Shown piece after piece: positions 1 through 8,471 of a stretch of 64,000 nucleotides of DNA; position 1 is the first letter of the stretch; every line of letters begins with the position of its first letter. The notes below the pieces were generated by a model that was not told where the DNA came from, ran no database searches, and saw only the letters and a list, made by a program, of their open reading frames with translations. Position numbers and translations under genes: made by a program. The stretch is from Alteromonas sp. 5E99-2 (GTDB taxonomy: Bacteria; Pseudomonadota; Gammaproteobacteria; Enterobacterales; Alteromonadaceae): positions 392,459 through 456,458 of the forward strand of contig NZ_JAFNJE010000001.1 in the NCBI RefSeq assembly GCF_017368475.1, given 5' to 3'.

Positions 1-510
1 CAAATGACGTTTTCTGATTTAAAATGGAAGACAAAGTCAGTTTTAACATTTTTATATTTCGCTCATAATTTCGAGCGTTCGCTGGATGTCGAATTTTTAG
101 TAAAAATAAAAACACAGTCTTTCCTTCTTAAGTAATTAGAGTAATTTAGATACTCCTTGTAGCCTAGATTATTCGACTACCTACGATTTATATTATTAGT
201 TGAGTCAAACTCTTCCCAAATAATAGCATTAGCGGCTAAATAAGTGCGACTATTTGTTCGAATGATTTGAAGGTGATGTGCAAACCAAAACACAGTTGTC
301 AGCAGAAAAGCGAATAAACGGTATCTAAAGCAAAACTAAATAAACGGCAACTCTAAGTATTCAATTTTATACGCTATAACCTAATTATAATAAGCTCTAA
401 CCAGACTCTGCCTAATAAGGTCAATTTAACGATATGTTACAATATTGACCCTTGCATTCCCGTAATTTACATTCTAATTTAACCATATAACAGCAAATCA
501 AGGTAACACG
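1..510. other. left-edge intergenic region
   Basis: AT-rich stretch with stop codons in all frames and no convincing coding sequence. It holds the upstream region of the signal peptidase gene at its right end. No repeat, tRNA or clear hairpin terminator was recognised in it. Confidence 0.5.
445..473 (+). promoter_or_regulatory. possible sigma-70 promoter for lepB operon
   Basis: TTGACC at 445-450 and TACATT at 468-473 are separated by 17 bases, a fair match to sigma-70 boxes, 37 bases before the lepB start codon. This is pattern matching by eye in AT-rich DNA, so confidence is low. Confidence 0.3.
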
Positions 511-1158
511 ATGCGGTGGCTTAAAAAGACAGTAAAAGAAAACAAAGGTTTCATTTTATTTATCGTTTTAATGGTTGTTTTTCGCAGTGCCATTGCCGAT
601 TGGAACGATGTGCCTACAGGTTCGATGAAACCAACTATAGTTGAAGGCGATCGTATTCTTGTGGATAAACTCGCCTATGATATCCGCTTACCGTTTTCCA
701 AGGTTTCATTAAAAAAATTAGCTGATCCTGTGGTAGGTGACATTATTATTTTTGACTCACAAGCCGCAGACAAACGCCTTGTAAAACGTGTAGTAGGTGT
801 GCCCGGCGACACAGTTGCCATGGTCAACAACCAACTCATTATTAATGGCAAGGCGCTGGATTACCAAATGGTTTCATCTTCATTTGAGAACCAAGAGAAA
901 ATAGAAATCCTAGGTGGCATTACCCATAAAATTTATACTCACTCTTTAGGATCTCAATTATCTAACTTTCCAATGGTCACCATTCCTCAAGGGCAATATT
1001 TGGCGTTAGGTGATAACCGTGACAACAGTGCCGACTCAAGAGTTATTGGTTTTGTACCTCGAAACGAAATCATCGGCCGCTCAAAGAAAGTCGTTGTATC
1101 CTTCAACTACGATAATTACTTCTTACCCAGAGCCGAGCGATTTATGCATACACTATAA
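511..1158 (+). CDS. lepB: signal peptidase I (short form)
   Basis: Signal peptidase I removes signal peptides from exported proteins at the outer face of the inner membrane. The 215-aa protein has one N-terminal membrane segment (about residues 13-29), the nucleophile motif PTGSMKPT with Ser38, the general-base Lys92 in LVKRVVGVPGD, and a late box GDNRDNSADSR. These are the conserved S26 peptidase boxes with a Ser/Lys dyad. It is shorter than the two-anchor enterobacterial LepB and is not next to lepA or rnc, so it may be a second, accessory peptidase (inference). The start has AAGG about 8 bases upstream. Its stop overlaps the next start codon by one base, so the downstream acetyl-CoA hydrolase gene is probably translationally coupled. 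Confidence 0.9.
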   Translation: MRWLKKTVKENKGFILFIVLMVVFRSAIADWNDVPTGSMKPTIVEGDRILVDKLAYDIRLPFSKVSLKKLADPVVGDIIIFDSQAADKRLVKRVVGVPGDTVAMVNNQLIINGKALDYQMVSSSFENQEKIEILGGITHKIYTHSLGSQLSNFPMVTIPQGQYLALGDNRDNSADSRVIGFVPRNEIIGRSKKVVVSFNYDNYFLPRAERFMHTL

Positions 1159-2990
1159 TGAGTAACATGAGTTCGTCGATCCCTTGGGGTGAAATAATAA
1201 AATCAGGCGATAGGATTTTTTTAGGCTCCAACGCTGGCGTTCCCAATGCGTTAATCGACAGTTTGATAGCTTACAAAGGGCATTTAGAAGATATTGAAGT
1301 TACCCATATCAATACATTATCTGATGAACGTTGGGCAAACATAGAGTATCGGCACAGGTTTAAAGTCAATACGTTTTTTATATACGGCGATGTTATTCGT
1401 CAAGCCGTAGATGAAGGCCGAGCGGATTACACACCTTGTTTTTTATCTGAAGTATCTAGCCTGTTTACTGACGATATTTTACCTCTCGATGCGGCACTCA
1501 TTATGGTCGGCCCACCTGATGACCAAGGCTATTGTTCATTGGGTGTTTCTGTTGATGTGGTCATGTCTGCGGTGAGGTCTGCCAAAAGAGTCATAGCACA
1601 AATTAACCCATCTATGCCCCGTACCAGTGGTCATTCGTTTTTACATATTTCCGAATTTGCCGCGGTTATTACAGAAAACCAAGCCTTACCAGAATTACTC
1701 CCTGCCCCTTCATCCAGCATTTTAGAGCGTATTGGTCAGTACACTGCGTTGTTAATCGAAAATGGCGCAACGCTGCAAATAGGTATAGGAAAAGTGCCCG
1801 ATGCTGTACTAGGTGCATTAGTTAACCACCAAGACTTAGGGGTACACAGTGAGATGATCACTGATGGCATGATCGATTTAATTAAATCTGGGGTCATAAA
1901 CAACCGCAAAAAAACCTTTCATCCAGGTAAATGTGTGGTGAGTTTTTGCATTGGCTCTCAACGGCTCTATGATTTTGTGCACAATAATGCCCATGTCGAG
2001 TTTTACCCTTCAAGCTATGTAAACAAACCCACAAACATTGCCAAAAACGACAATTTAATTGCCATTAACAGTGCATTAGAAGTCGACTTAACCGGACAAG
2101 TTGTTGCAGATTCCATTGGTTATGATTTTTATAGTGGTATTGGTGGGCAGGTAGACTTTATTTCTGGAGCGAATATCAGTAAAGGTGGGAAACCCATTAT
2201 CGCCCTGCCTTCTACGGCTAAAAATGGCACAGTGTCTCGTATCGTTGCCACCATAACAGAAGGCTCAGGGGTTGTTACCTCAAGAGGTAACGTCAATTAT
2301 GTAGTGACTGAATTCGGTATTGCCAGTTTAAAAGGCAAAAGTATTCGCGAGCGTGCGTTAGAGCTGATCCGCGTGGCTCACCCTAAATTTAGAGAAGAGT
2401 TACTCAATACAGTAAGAACCCATTATTGGGTACCGGATTATCAGAAAAAAGCGCCGACGGAAATTCCGGAATTTGGTGAACTACAGGTCAAAACACTCAC
2501 TTTTAAACATGAAGAGTATTACCTTCGGCCTTTGAATCCTTCTGATGAACGTATTTTACAAGAATTCTTTTATTCTCATACTAAAGAGACATTGAGACTT
2601 AGATACAACCATGTGCCCCAGCGTATGAGCAGAGAGAACTCCTATGAGTTAGTCAGCGTTGATCAAACAAAAGATTTAGCTCTCACTATTGTCAGCACCA
2701 AAGCATCCAAGTTTAAAATTCAAGCGGTTGGACGTTATTATCTAAACGCCAACAATACGTGTGAACTGGCTTTTGTTACCCGAGAAAGCCAGCAAGGTAA
2801 AGGCATGGCCACGTATTTACTATCGCAGCTTATCGACATTGCAAAGCAACGAGGGTTAGACAAAATGTTTGCTTATGTGAGGCCTGACAATAAAGCCATG
2901 ATCACAGTGTTCGAGCAATTTTACTTTAAGCGACTGATGAGCGCAGATCACCAAGAGGTTGAACTGTGCCTAGATTTAAAGGATAACTAA
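1158..2990 (+). CDS. acetyl-CoA hydrolase/transferase fused to GNAT acetyltransferase
   Basis: Residues 1 to about 440 form an acetyl-CoA hydrolase/transferase (class I CoA-transferase family). They include GVHSEMITDGMI, which carries the glutamate expected to form the CoA thioester, and the late GIGGQVDFISGA and VVTEFGIASLKGK motifs. Residues about 465-610 form a GNAT acyltransferase domain with the acetyl-CoA loop SQQGKGMATYL. The fused 610-aa architecture suggests a protein acting on acetyl or acyl groups. Which CoA substrate is used, and whether the GNAT half modifies proteins, cannot be read from sequence. It lies between lepB (1-base overlap) and an HDAC-like deacetylase that starts directly after its stop codon, so acetyl transfer and removal genes are adjacent. 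Confidence 0.85.
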   Translation: MSNMSSSIPWGEIIKSGDRIFLGSNAGVPNALIDSLIAYKGHLEDIEVTHINTLSDERWANIEYRHRFKVNTFFIYGDVIRQAVDEGRADYTPCFLSEVSSLFTDDILPLDAALIMVGPPDDQGYCSLGVSVDVVMSAVRSAKRVIAQINPSMPRTSGHSFLHISEFAAVITENQALPELLPAPSSSILERIGQYTALLIENGATLQIGIGKVPDAVLGALVNHQDLGVHSEMITDGMIDLIKSGVINNRKKTFHPGKCVVSFCIGSQRLYDFVHNNAHVEFYPSSYVNKPTNIAKNDNLIAINSALEVDLTGQVVADSIGYDFYSGIGGQVDFISGANISKGGKPIIALPSTAKNGTVSRIVATITEGSGVVTSRGNVNYVVTEFGIASLKGKSIRERALELIRVAHPKFREELLNTVRTHYWVPDYQKKAPTEIPEFGELQVKTLTFKHEEYYLRPLNPSDERILQEFFYSHTKETLRLRYNHVPQRMSRENSYELVSVDQTKDLALTIVSTKASKFKIQAVGRYYLNANNTCELAFVTRESQQGKGMATYLLSQLIDIAKQRGLDKMFAYVRPDNKAMITVFEQFYFKRLMSADHQEVELCLDLKDN

Positions 2991-3905
2991 ATGCCGGTAA
3001 CCTTTATTGAAAGTCACTACTGCTTGTTGCACGACATGGGTGATGATCACCCAGAAAGCCCCGACCGCCTGCACAGTATTAGCGATCAATTAATTGCTTC
3101 AGGGCTTGAATTAGCACTGCAATACCAAGATGCTCCCCCCGCATCATTAGCACAGTTAAAACGGGCTCACAATGATGACTTTGTCGATAGCCTAGTTGCC
3201 AAATCGCCAAAGGAAGGCAAGGTTCAACTCGACGACGACACCTTTATGATGCCCCACTCTCTCAATGCCGCATTACATGCCGCTGGCGCTGGGGTTCAAG
3301 CCGTCGACACGGTTATGAAAGAGCAATCTCTCGCCGCCTTTTGCTCTGTTCGGCCGCCAGGTCATCATGCAAACGCAAGTGCATCTAGTGGATTTTGCCT
3401 GTTCAATAATATTGCTGTGGCAGTTTGTCATGCATTAGAGCAATATCAGTTAAAACGGGTTGCCATCATTGATTTTGATGTCCACCACGGTAACGGCACA
3501 GAAGACATTTTTAAGCATGATGATAGAGTCATGATGTTTTCGTCTTTCCAGCACCCTTTTTACCCTTTTAGCGGCGATGAACACACTAATACCAATAGTG
3601 TGAATATTCCTTTGAATGCAGGTATTAAGGGAGAGGAATATCGCTCAATGGTATCTCCGTGGTTTGACACGTTAAATACATTTAAACCCGAAATGGTGTT
3701 TATCTCTGCGGGGTTTGATGCACATAGGGAAGACGAACTTGCCCACGTCATGCTAACAGAAGCTGATTTTGAATGGCTGACTCAGAAAATCAAAGCCATT
3801 GCAGATGAACACTGTAACGGCCGTATTGTATCAATGCTAGAAGGGGGTTACGCACTTAGTGCATTAGGCCGCAGCGTTGTAGCCCACTTAAAAGCGTTAC
3901 TTTAA
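2991..3905 (+). CDS. histone deacetylase family protein (HDAC-like / acetoin utilization type)
   Basis: Zinc-dependent deacetylase of the arginase/HDAC superfamily, 304 aa. Family signatures are in order: HPESPDRL near the N-terminus, RPPGHHA (active-site His pair), IDFDVHHGNGTEDIF (zinc-binding Asp/His), SAGFDAH (second zinc Asp) and EGGY near the C-terminus. Bacterial members act on acetylated polyamines, acetoin-related compounds or proteins; the substrate here is unknown. The ATG follows the preceding stop codon with no gap, indicating an operon with the acetyl-CoA hydrolase/GNAT fusion. The end overlaps the convergent kinase gene by 9 bases. Confidence 0.88.
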   Translation: MPVTFIESHYCLLHDMGDDHPESPDRLHSISDQLIASGLELALQYQDAPPASLAQLKRAHNDDFVDSLVAKSPKEGKVQLDDDTFMMPHSLNAALHAAGAGVQAVDTVMKEQSLAAFCSVRPPGHHANASASSGFCLFNNIAVAVCHALEQYQLKRVAIIDFDVHHGNGTEDIFKHDDRVMMFSSFQHPFYPFSGDEHTNTNSVNIPLNAGIKGEEYRSMVSPWFDTLNTFKPEMVFISAGFDAHREDELAHVMLTEADFEWLTQKIKAIADEHCNGRIVSMLEGGYALSALGRSVVAHLKALL

Positions 3906-4889
3906 GACTGACACACTTGGGTTGCACACCAGTTGATAACTTTGTTCAAGCCACCTTTCTTTTTGTTTGAGCGAGCACTCTATGGGTAACTGAGCGTAGC
4001 CTAACAGTCTGCGCATGATTTCGGTACCAGCAAACATCAATGCAAAATCTTGATGGACTGAATGTTGGGGCTTATAACCAGTTAAAAGCTCATCAATCAC
4101 CTGACCGTTTTGCCCACTTAAAACCATATGTGCAAGAAGGTTACCTAAATCGAATTCCACTGCCCCTGTAAAACAAAACTCAGGGTCGATTACGGCAACA
4201 CCTGAGTCACCTTTCAGCCAACTACCGGGATAGTAATCCCCGTGTAACAAGTAATCACCGGTTTTTAAATATTCCTGCCCTAATTCATAAGCAAGTTGCT
4301 TATATTTTTTATCGGTAATCAGTGGCTGTGCCGATTGAGCGAGTCCCTGTGTTATATCATTTAAATCAAGTCCATTGTCTTGTTGTAATGGGATATCAAA
4401 GATATGCGCATGATTGAGCTCGCGCATACCCATATTATCAATAGGTGACTCAGGCTTTTGCTTGTGAATACCGTTTAAAATACTAACAATGTGATTCGTG
4501 TCTTTACTAGAAAGTGGTTCTCCGCTGTATAAACTTACGAAGTCTGTCGCTCTGCCTAAATCTTCTAGTAAGATAATATGTTTATCGTTATCTGTATTCA
4601 GCAAAGAAGGAAAGTAAGTACTTACATCAACATCAGCATTTACTAGCTCATAAAATACTGACTCCACTCCCACACGTTGTTGCGGAGCGGCAATAGTAGG
4701 AAACTTTGCACAAAATGGCGGAGCTTGCTTAATAATAATGGAAGGATGATCGTCGAATAATAACCTATAGGTGTAATTCATGTTACCTTCCCCCGCACTT
4801 TCCACAGCAACAATTGGTGATGCAATGTCTAGCAGTTGGGTATTCAGGTACGACTGAAAATCGTCTATGGTAAATTCATTTATGTACAT
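3897..4889 (-). CDS. APH-fold small-molecule kinase, methylthioribose-kinase-like
   Basis: Protein of 330 aa with the aminoglycoside phosphotransferase fold. It has a glycine-containing N-lobe (SAGEGNMNYTYRL), the ATP lysine in IIIKQAP, the catalytic loop LLHGDYYPGSWL and the metal-binding IDPEFCFTGAVEFDLGNLLAH. The IDPEF form, rather than the usual IDWE/IDFE, resembles S-methyl-5-thioribose kinases of the methionine salvage pathway. The HGDYYPGS loop resembles their HGDLHTGS. Methylthioribose kinase is therefore the best guess, but the usual partner mtnA is not in the window, so the substrate is unproven. A glycosyltransferase gene lies 18 bases upstream on the same strand. Confidence 0.7.
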   Translation of the reverse strand: MYINEFTIDDFQSYLNTQLLDIASPIVAVESAGEGNMNYTYRLLFDDHPSIIIKQAPPFCAKFPTIAAPQQRVGVESVFYELVNADVDVSTYFPSLLNTDNDKHIILLEDLGRATDFVSLYSGEPLSSKDTNHIVSILNGIHKQKPESPIDNMGMRELNHAHIFDIPLQQDNGLDLNDITQGLAQSAQPLITDKKYKQLAYELGQEYLKTGDYLLHGDYYPGSWLKGDSGVAVIDPEFCFTGAVEFDLGNLLAHMVLSGQNGQVIDELLTGYKPQHSVHQDFALMFAGTEIMRRLLGYAQLPIECSLKQKERWLEQSYQLVCNPSVSVLK

Positions 4890-4907
4890 TAAATGGGATC
4901 TCGTTAA

Positions 4908-5648
4908 TTACTTTGGCTGAGACGTTTGGCTTTTATCTTCACGTTTAATTTCATAGTGAGTATTTAACTCTAAGCCTTGTTCGTAACGCTTATTCATAGA
5001 CTTATCTGAACTTTTCAAATAATACTGCCATTTTAATTTTTGATTTAGCATGGCCTGCTTATATAAATTATTTGAAACAAATCGCACCGCTGACGTCTCA
5101 CTAAGATAGGCCAACCGCTTTGCTTTACCTTCTTTTCTTAAGCGTAAACACAAATCCGTGTCTTCAAAAATATCCACATCAGGCACTAAACCTACTTTTT
5201 CTAAAAGTTGTTTTTGGGCAAAAATACAATGGTCCAAATAGTAAATATGACGCAAACCGCCACGAATAAAATTGGAATACCAAGAGGTAAAAACAAGCAA
5301 AGGGTGACTCACATCGAACTTATGGGTAAAAGCCCCCCACTGGACTGAATCACGCTGCTTGATGAGAGCGTTAATACCCTCAATGTCCACAACACTTCTG
5401 GGGTGATTAAGTAAGACCATATCAAAACGCGCAGCTTTTATTCCTTCGTTCTGACGGCCCGCCCTTGAGCGAATATCGGTTTGAATTAGTCGCGCATTGA
5501 AACTTTGTATCACTGCCAATGTGTCATCTTGGCTACCGCCATCAACACAAATAATTTCGCAATTTTCCAAAGATGAATACGCTTCAAGGATCTTCTTCAA
5601 ATACCCCGTTTTCGATTCATCCAATGTAGGGATAACAATACTCAACAT
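4908..5648 (-). CDS. glycosyltransferase family 2 protein
   Basis: Cytoplasmic GT-A-fold glycosyltransferase of 246 aa. The N-terminus MLSIVIPTLDE leads to a beta-strand ending in VDGGSQDDT, the nucleotide-sugar binding motif, and DIFEDTDLCLRLRKEGK carries the ED pair typical of the family. The overall form resembles TIGR04283-type GT2 proteins linked to surface sugar or lipid modification, but donor and acceptor are unknown. It has no membrane segment. It is 18 bases upstream of the kinase gene, so the two are likely co-transcribed. Confidence 0.8.
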   Translation of the reverse strand: MLSIVIPTLDESKTGYLKKILEAYSSLENCEIICVDGGSQDDTLAVIQSFNARLIQTDIRSRAGRQNEGIKAARFDMVLLNHPRSVVDIEGINALIKQRDSVQWGAFTHKFDVSHPLLVFTSWYSNFIRGGLRHIYYLDHCIFAQKQLLEKVGLVPDVDIFEDTDLCLRLRKEGKAKRLAYLSETSAVRFVSNNLYKQAMLNQKLKWQYYLKSSDKSMNKRYEQGLELNTHYEIKREDKSQTSQPK

Positions 5649-5680
5649 ATAATTCTGGCTCTAAAACTAGGTACACAAAA

Positions 5681-5710
5681 CACACTATACCAAAGACCTT
5701 ATGTAGTGTG
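5681..5710 (-). terminator. likely terminator after beta-propeller lipoprotein gene
   Basis: Inverted repeat CACACTA (5681-5687) and TAGTGTG (5704-5710), followed on the minus strand by TTTTGTG. It lies just past the stop of the minus-strand gene ending at 5744. The loop is long (16 bases) and the stem only 7 bp, so strength is uncertain. Confidence 0.4.
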
Positions 5711-5743
5711 AGTGTACCCCGAGTGAGATTGAAATTATATTAT

Positions 5744-8233
5744 TTAATGCGCCACAATTGCCCGCTCCCCAGAAGGGATATCAATGACGTAAATAGCGTC
5801 GTGCGTTATATCTGTCGTGAACAATCTATTATTTTTAACGTCTAATACCGGACTAAATAAATCGTTGAATGGTACATTTACAGAGGTATCAGATAAAACA
5901 CTGCGGTTGCCTGTAGTTAAGTCTACAGCAATCACTTGATTTAACCCCTCATCAGTGACCAAAACACGATTATTAGCTTCATCGTATACAACACCTTCAG
6001 GTTCAATGAAATCTAGACCTGAACCTACGCTATTATTTGACACAATGATCGCTGAGCCCGTATCAATATCAACTGACAAAACGGTTCTTGTTATCGCAGA
6101 TACCGCTATGATTCGGTTGTTCTTAATATCAAGCGCAAAATTTAATATAAAAGAATAAGTACGGTTGTTTATGTCATCTCGTACGTCCTTTGCTAACACT
6201 GTAAATTCTTTACTATCCACGTCTATTGCAACAAATGCATTATTTATGTAATCAGCATAAATGATGCGGTTACTACTATGATCATAAGTGAAATCGCCAA
6301 TTGCACTTCGACCATAAAGTGTATTCACATCCAGGATATCGGTACGATTTCCCGTATTTAGATCGATAGCGATCAGAGTTTTAGTCCTAGTAAAATATGC
6401 TTCTCCGTTAAACACTGGCTCTTCCAACAAAAAGACTTTGTTGTTCTGTTCATCAAGACCAATTCGGGTAAAATGATGCGTGACTCCATTACTAGCTCGA
6501 GTATTAGCTACAATATCAATAGCACCTGCATTTTCTGTAGCACTTACATCTACGCTATACAGAGTTGTTGAATCAGAAACCAATATTCGTTGTTCAGCTG
6601 TATTTAATTCTATATCTATTGGATCAGCGAAGGTTGACGACTCTGTTACTGGTAATAAAGTTCGTTTTCCAGTAGCCAATTCAGTATATATAATACTTTC
6701 AACTCCCCCATCTAAAATCCAAGCATTTTCCCCGGTATTATCTAAAATAATATTTCTTAACAACAACAGATTAATACCCTCACCTGCAGATGGTCCAGAT
6801 ACTAATGTTCGCTCTAAAGTAGCTAAATCAACCGAAAAAACACTGTCTTCGCCCATTGATTCCCCTAGTACGAATAACTGGTTTTTTTCTGCATTAAAAG
6901 CAAGCGTGCCTGGGTTTTCTATTGTTATACCAGCCCCTGTTGTTACGTCAGCAATAAGGGTTCTATTTCCCGTATCTAAATTAATCCTATATATTTTTCC
7001 TTCCGACGTACTTGATAGATAACCAATGTTATTGTCGATATCTAAAACAGCATCAGTCCAATCTAAAACACTATCTCCAAAAAACGCACTTCTATCGGAA
7101 ACTATTTCCCTATCACCCGAATCAATATCAATTTTGATTAACGCATCTAAAGTGCTGTCCATCACATAGAGAAGATTTTCTGTGTTATCAAATGTAATAC
7201 TCGAAGGGGATGAAAGTGGGAATCCAAAACCAGTAGTATCGTCAGAAATAACGACTCTGTCGCCCGTTGACAAATTTATCGATACAATTGCGTCTAAATT
7301 AATATCAGATACGAATACACGGTTATTATTGCTATCCCAAGCTATAGCTTGAGGCATCTCTAATATTGGCCCAGTACCACGTATTGCATTGGAAACAATG
7401 TGAATTTCATTCGTCGTTAAATCTAACTCAAAAATAGTTCTATATGCTCTATCAACCAGTATTAAACTATTATCTTCACTATTAAAAAAACCGTCAGTCA
7501 GATTTTCAAAATCGATAGGTAATGCTTCGCTTTGTAGTTGATAATTGACGGACTGAGTTGTCACCCCTTTTTGAACAACACCTACCTCAATTGTTGAGTC
7601 TACCTCTGTGAGATTCGCTGTTGCTGACCATAAAGTATTTGATTCATCTAACACAGCGGTTAAACCATTTACTTGCACTGCGTCAACATCATCAGAAGAC
7701 ACATCTCCATCTTCCAAATCAACCAAGGTACCTCTAATCGTTGTTTGAGGGCTTCCGCCTAAATTGGCATTGGGTGTGGGGTAAGTCATAGACAATTGAA
7801 GATTTGACTCATCGGTCACATTCACATCTAAAAGTTTAGATGACGAATCACCATGACTATCGGTATACACCACTTCTACTTGGTAAATGTTATTACTGCC
7901 TGCATCAATAGGCGCTTCAAAATCTGGTGCTGTTTTAAAAAGAAGCTCGCTGCTATCAGTGTCTAACAAAAACAGTGCACTATCTCCTTGCTCCCCTAAA
8001 GCAAACGTAATGGGGTCTTGTTCTGGATCAGACGCGTTACCCAATAACTCAATATTGGTTTCCACAGTGTTTTCAAGCACGCTATATTCGTCTAACAAAG
8101 AAATAACGGGAGCAAGATTAACGGAAACAACAACCGGTGAATCATTTGATTCTTCGTCATTTCCGCCGCCTCCACACCCATAAAGCAGGACCAAGCTGAT
8201 AAAAAGAAAAAAGGTTTTATTTGAATATTTCAT
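5744..8233 (-). CDS. large beta-propeller (NHL/SMP-30-like) lipoprotein
   Basis: Predicted outer-membrane or periplasmic lipoprotein of 829 aa. The ATG at 8233 is preferred over the one at 8305: it has AAGAGAAC shortly upstream and gives a clean lipoprotein signal, MKYSNKTFF... ending LLYGC, followed by a GGGG stretch. Residues about 30-140 look like a cadherin-type domain (YSVLENTVETNIELLG, then DPEQDPITFALG). From about residue 235 a unit of roughly 45-60 aa repeats many times, with a consensus like D-x-NNR-(V/L)-(F/L)-V-x-D plus L-x-TG-(D/N)-R-x-x-(V/L)-S. This is a propeller-blade pattern. No catalytic residues are recognisable; binding or scaffolding is a guess. Confidence 0.75.
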   Translation of the reverse strand: MKYSNKTFFLFISLVLLYGCGGGGNDEESNDSPVVVSVNLAPVISLLDEYSVLENTVETNIELLGNASDPEQDPITFALGEQGDSALFLLDTDSSELLFKTAPDFEAPIDAGSNNIYQVEVVYTDSHGDSSSKLLDVNVTDESNLQLSMTYPTPNANLGGSPQTTIRGTLVDLEDGDVSSDDVDAVQVNGLTAVLDESNTLWSATANLTEVDSTIEVGVVQKGVTTQSVNYQLQSEALPIDFENLTDGFFNSEDNSLILVDRAYRTIFELDLTTNEIHIVSNAIRGTGPILEMPQAIAWDSNNNRVFVSDINLDAIVSINLSTGDRVVISDDTTGFGFPLSSPSSITFDNTENLLYVMDSTLDALIKIDIDSGDREIVSDRSAFFGDSVLDWTDAVLDIDNNIGYLSSTSEGKIYRINLDTGNRTLIADVTTGAGITIENPGTLAFNAEKNQLFVLGESMGEDSVFSVDLATLERTLVSGPSAGEGINLLLLRNIILDNTGENAWILDGGVESIIYTELATGKRTLLPVTESSTFADPIDIELNTAEQRILVSDSTTLYSVDVSATENAGAIDIVANTRASNGVTHHFTRIGLDEQNNKVFLLEEPVFNGEAYFTRTKTLIAIDLNTGNRTDILDVNTLYGRSAIGDFTYDHSSNRIIYADYINNAFVAIDVDSKEFTVLAKDVRDDINNRTYSFILNFALDIKNNRIIAVSAITRTVLSVDIDTGSAIIVSNNSVGSGLDFIEPEGVVYDEANNRVLVTDEGLNQVIAVDLTTGNRSVLSDTSVNVPFNDLFSPVLDVKNNRLFTTDITHDAIYVIDIPSGERAIVAH

Positions 8234-8416
8234 CCATGTTCTCTTATTTTTAAAGGTAAATAAATTGAGGAAAGAAAAGCTGAAAAACAATAGAGGGTAT
8301 TTCAACGTCCTTGGTCAAAATGTCTTAACATTGTAATAGTGAATTTGACTTCACTTTGAGGCCAGTGAGTCTACTATTTATTAGCCTTTCTCACAAACCC
8401 CCCACCTTTAAAAAGT

Positions 8417-8444
8417 AAAACGCCCCACAAATGTGAGGCGTTTT
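8417..8444. terminator. rho-independent terminator downstream of TonB receptor
   Basis: Stem AAAACGCC / GGCGTTTT (8417-8424 and 8437-8444) with an inner CACA/TGTG pairing. On the minus strand it ends in a T-rich run and sits 28 bases past the stop of the TonB receptor gene. Confidence 0.7.
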
Positions 8445-8471
8445 GTCTTATAACCGAGTTTCTAAATTAAC

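Noticed and set aside
8306..8416. Small gene between lipoprotein and TonB receptor
   Set aside because: No ORF with a plausible start; the stretch is non-coding apart from the terminator that follows it.
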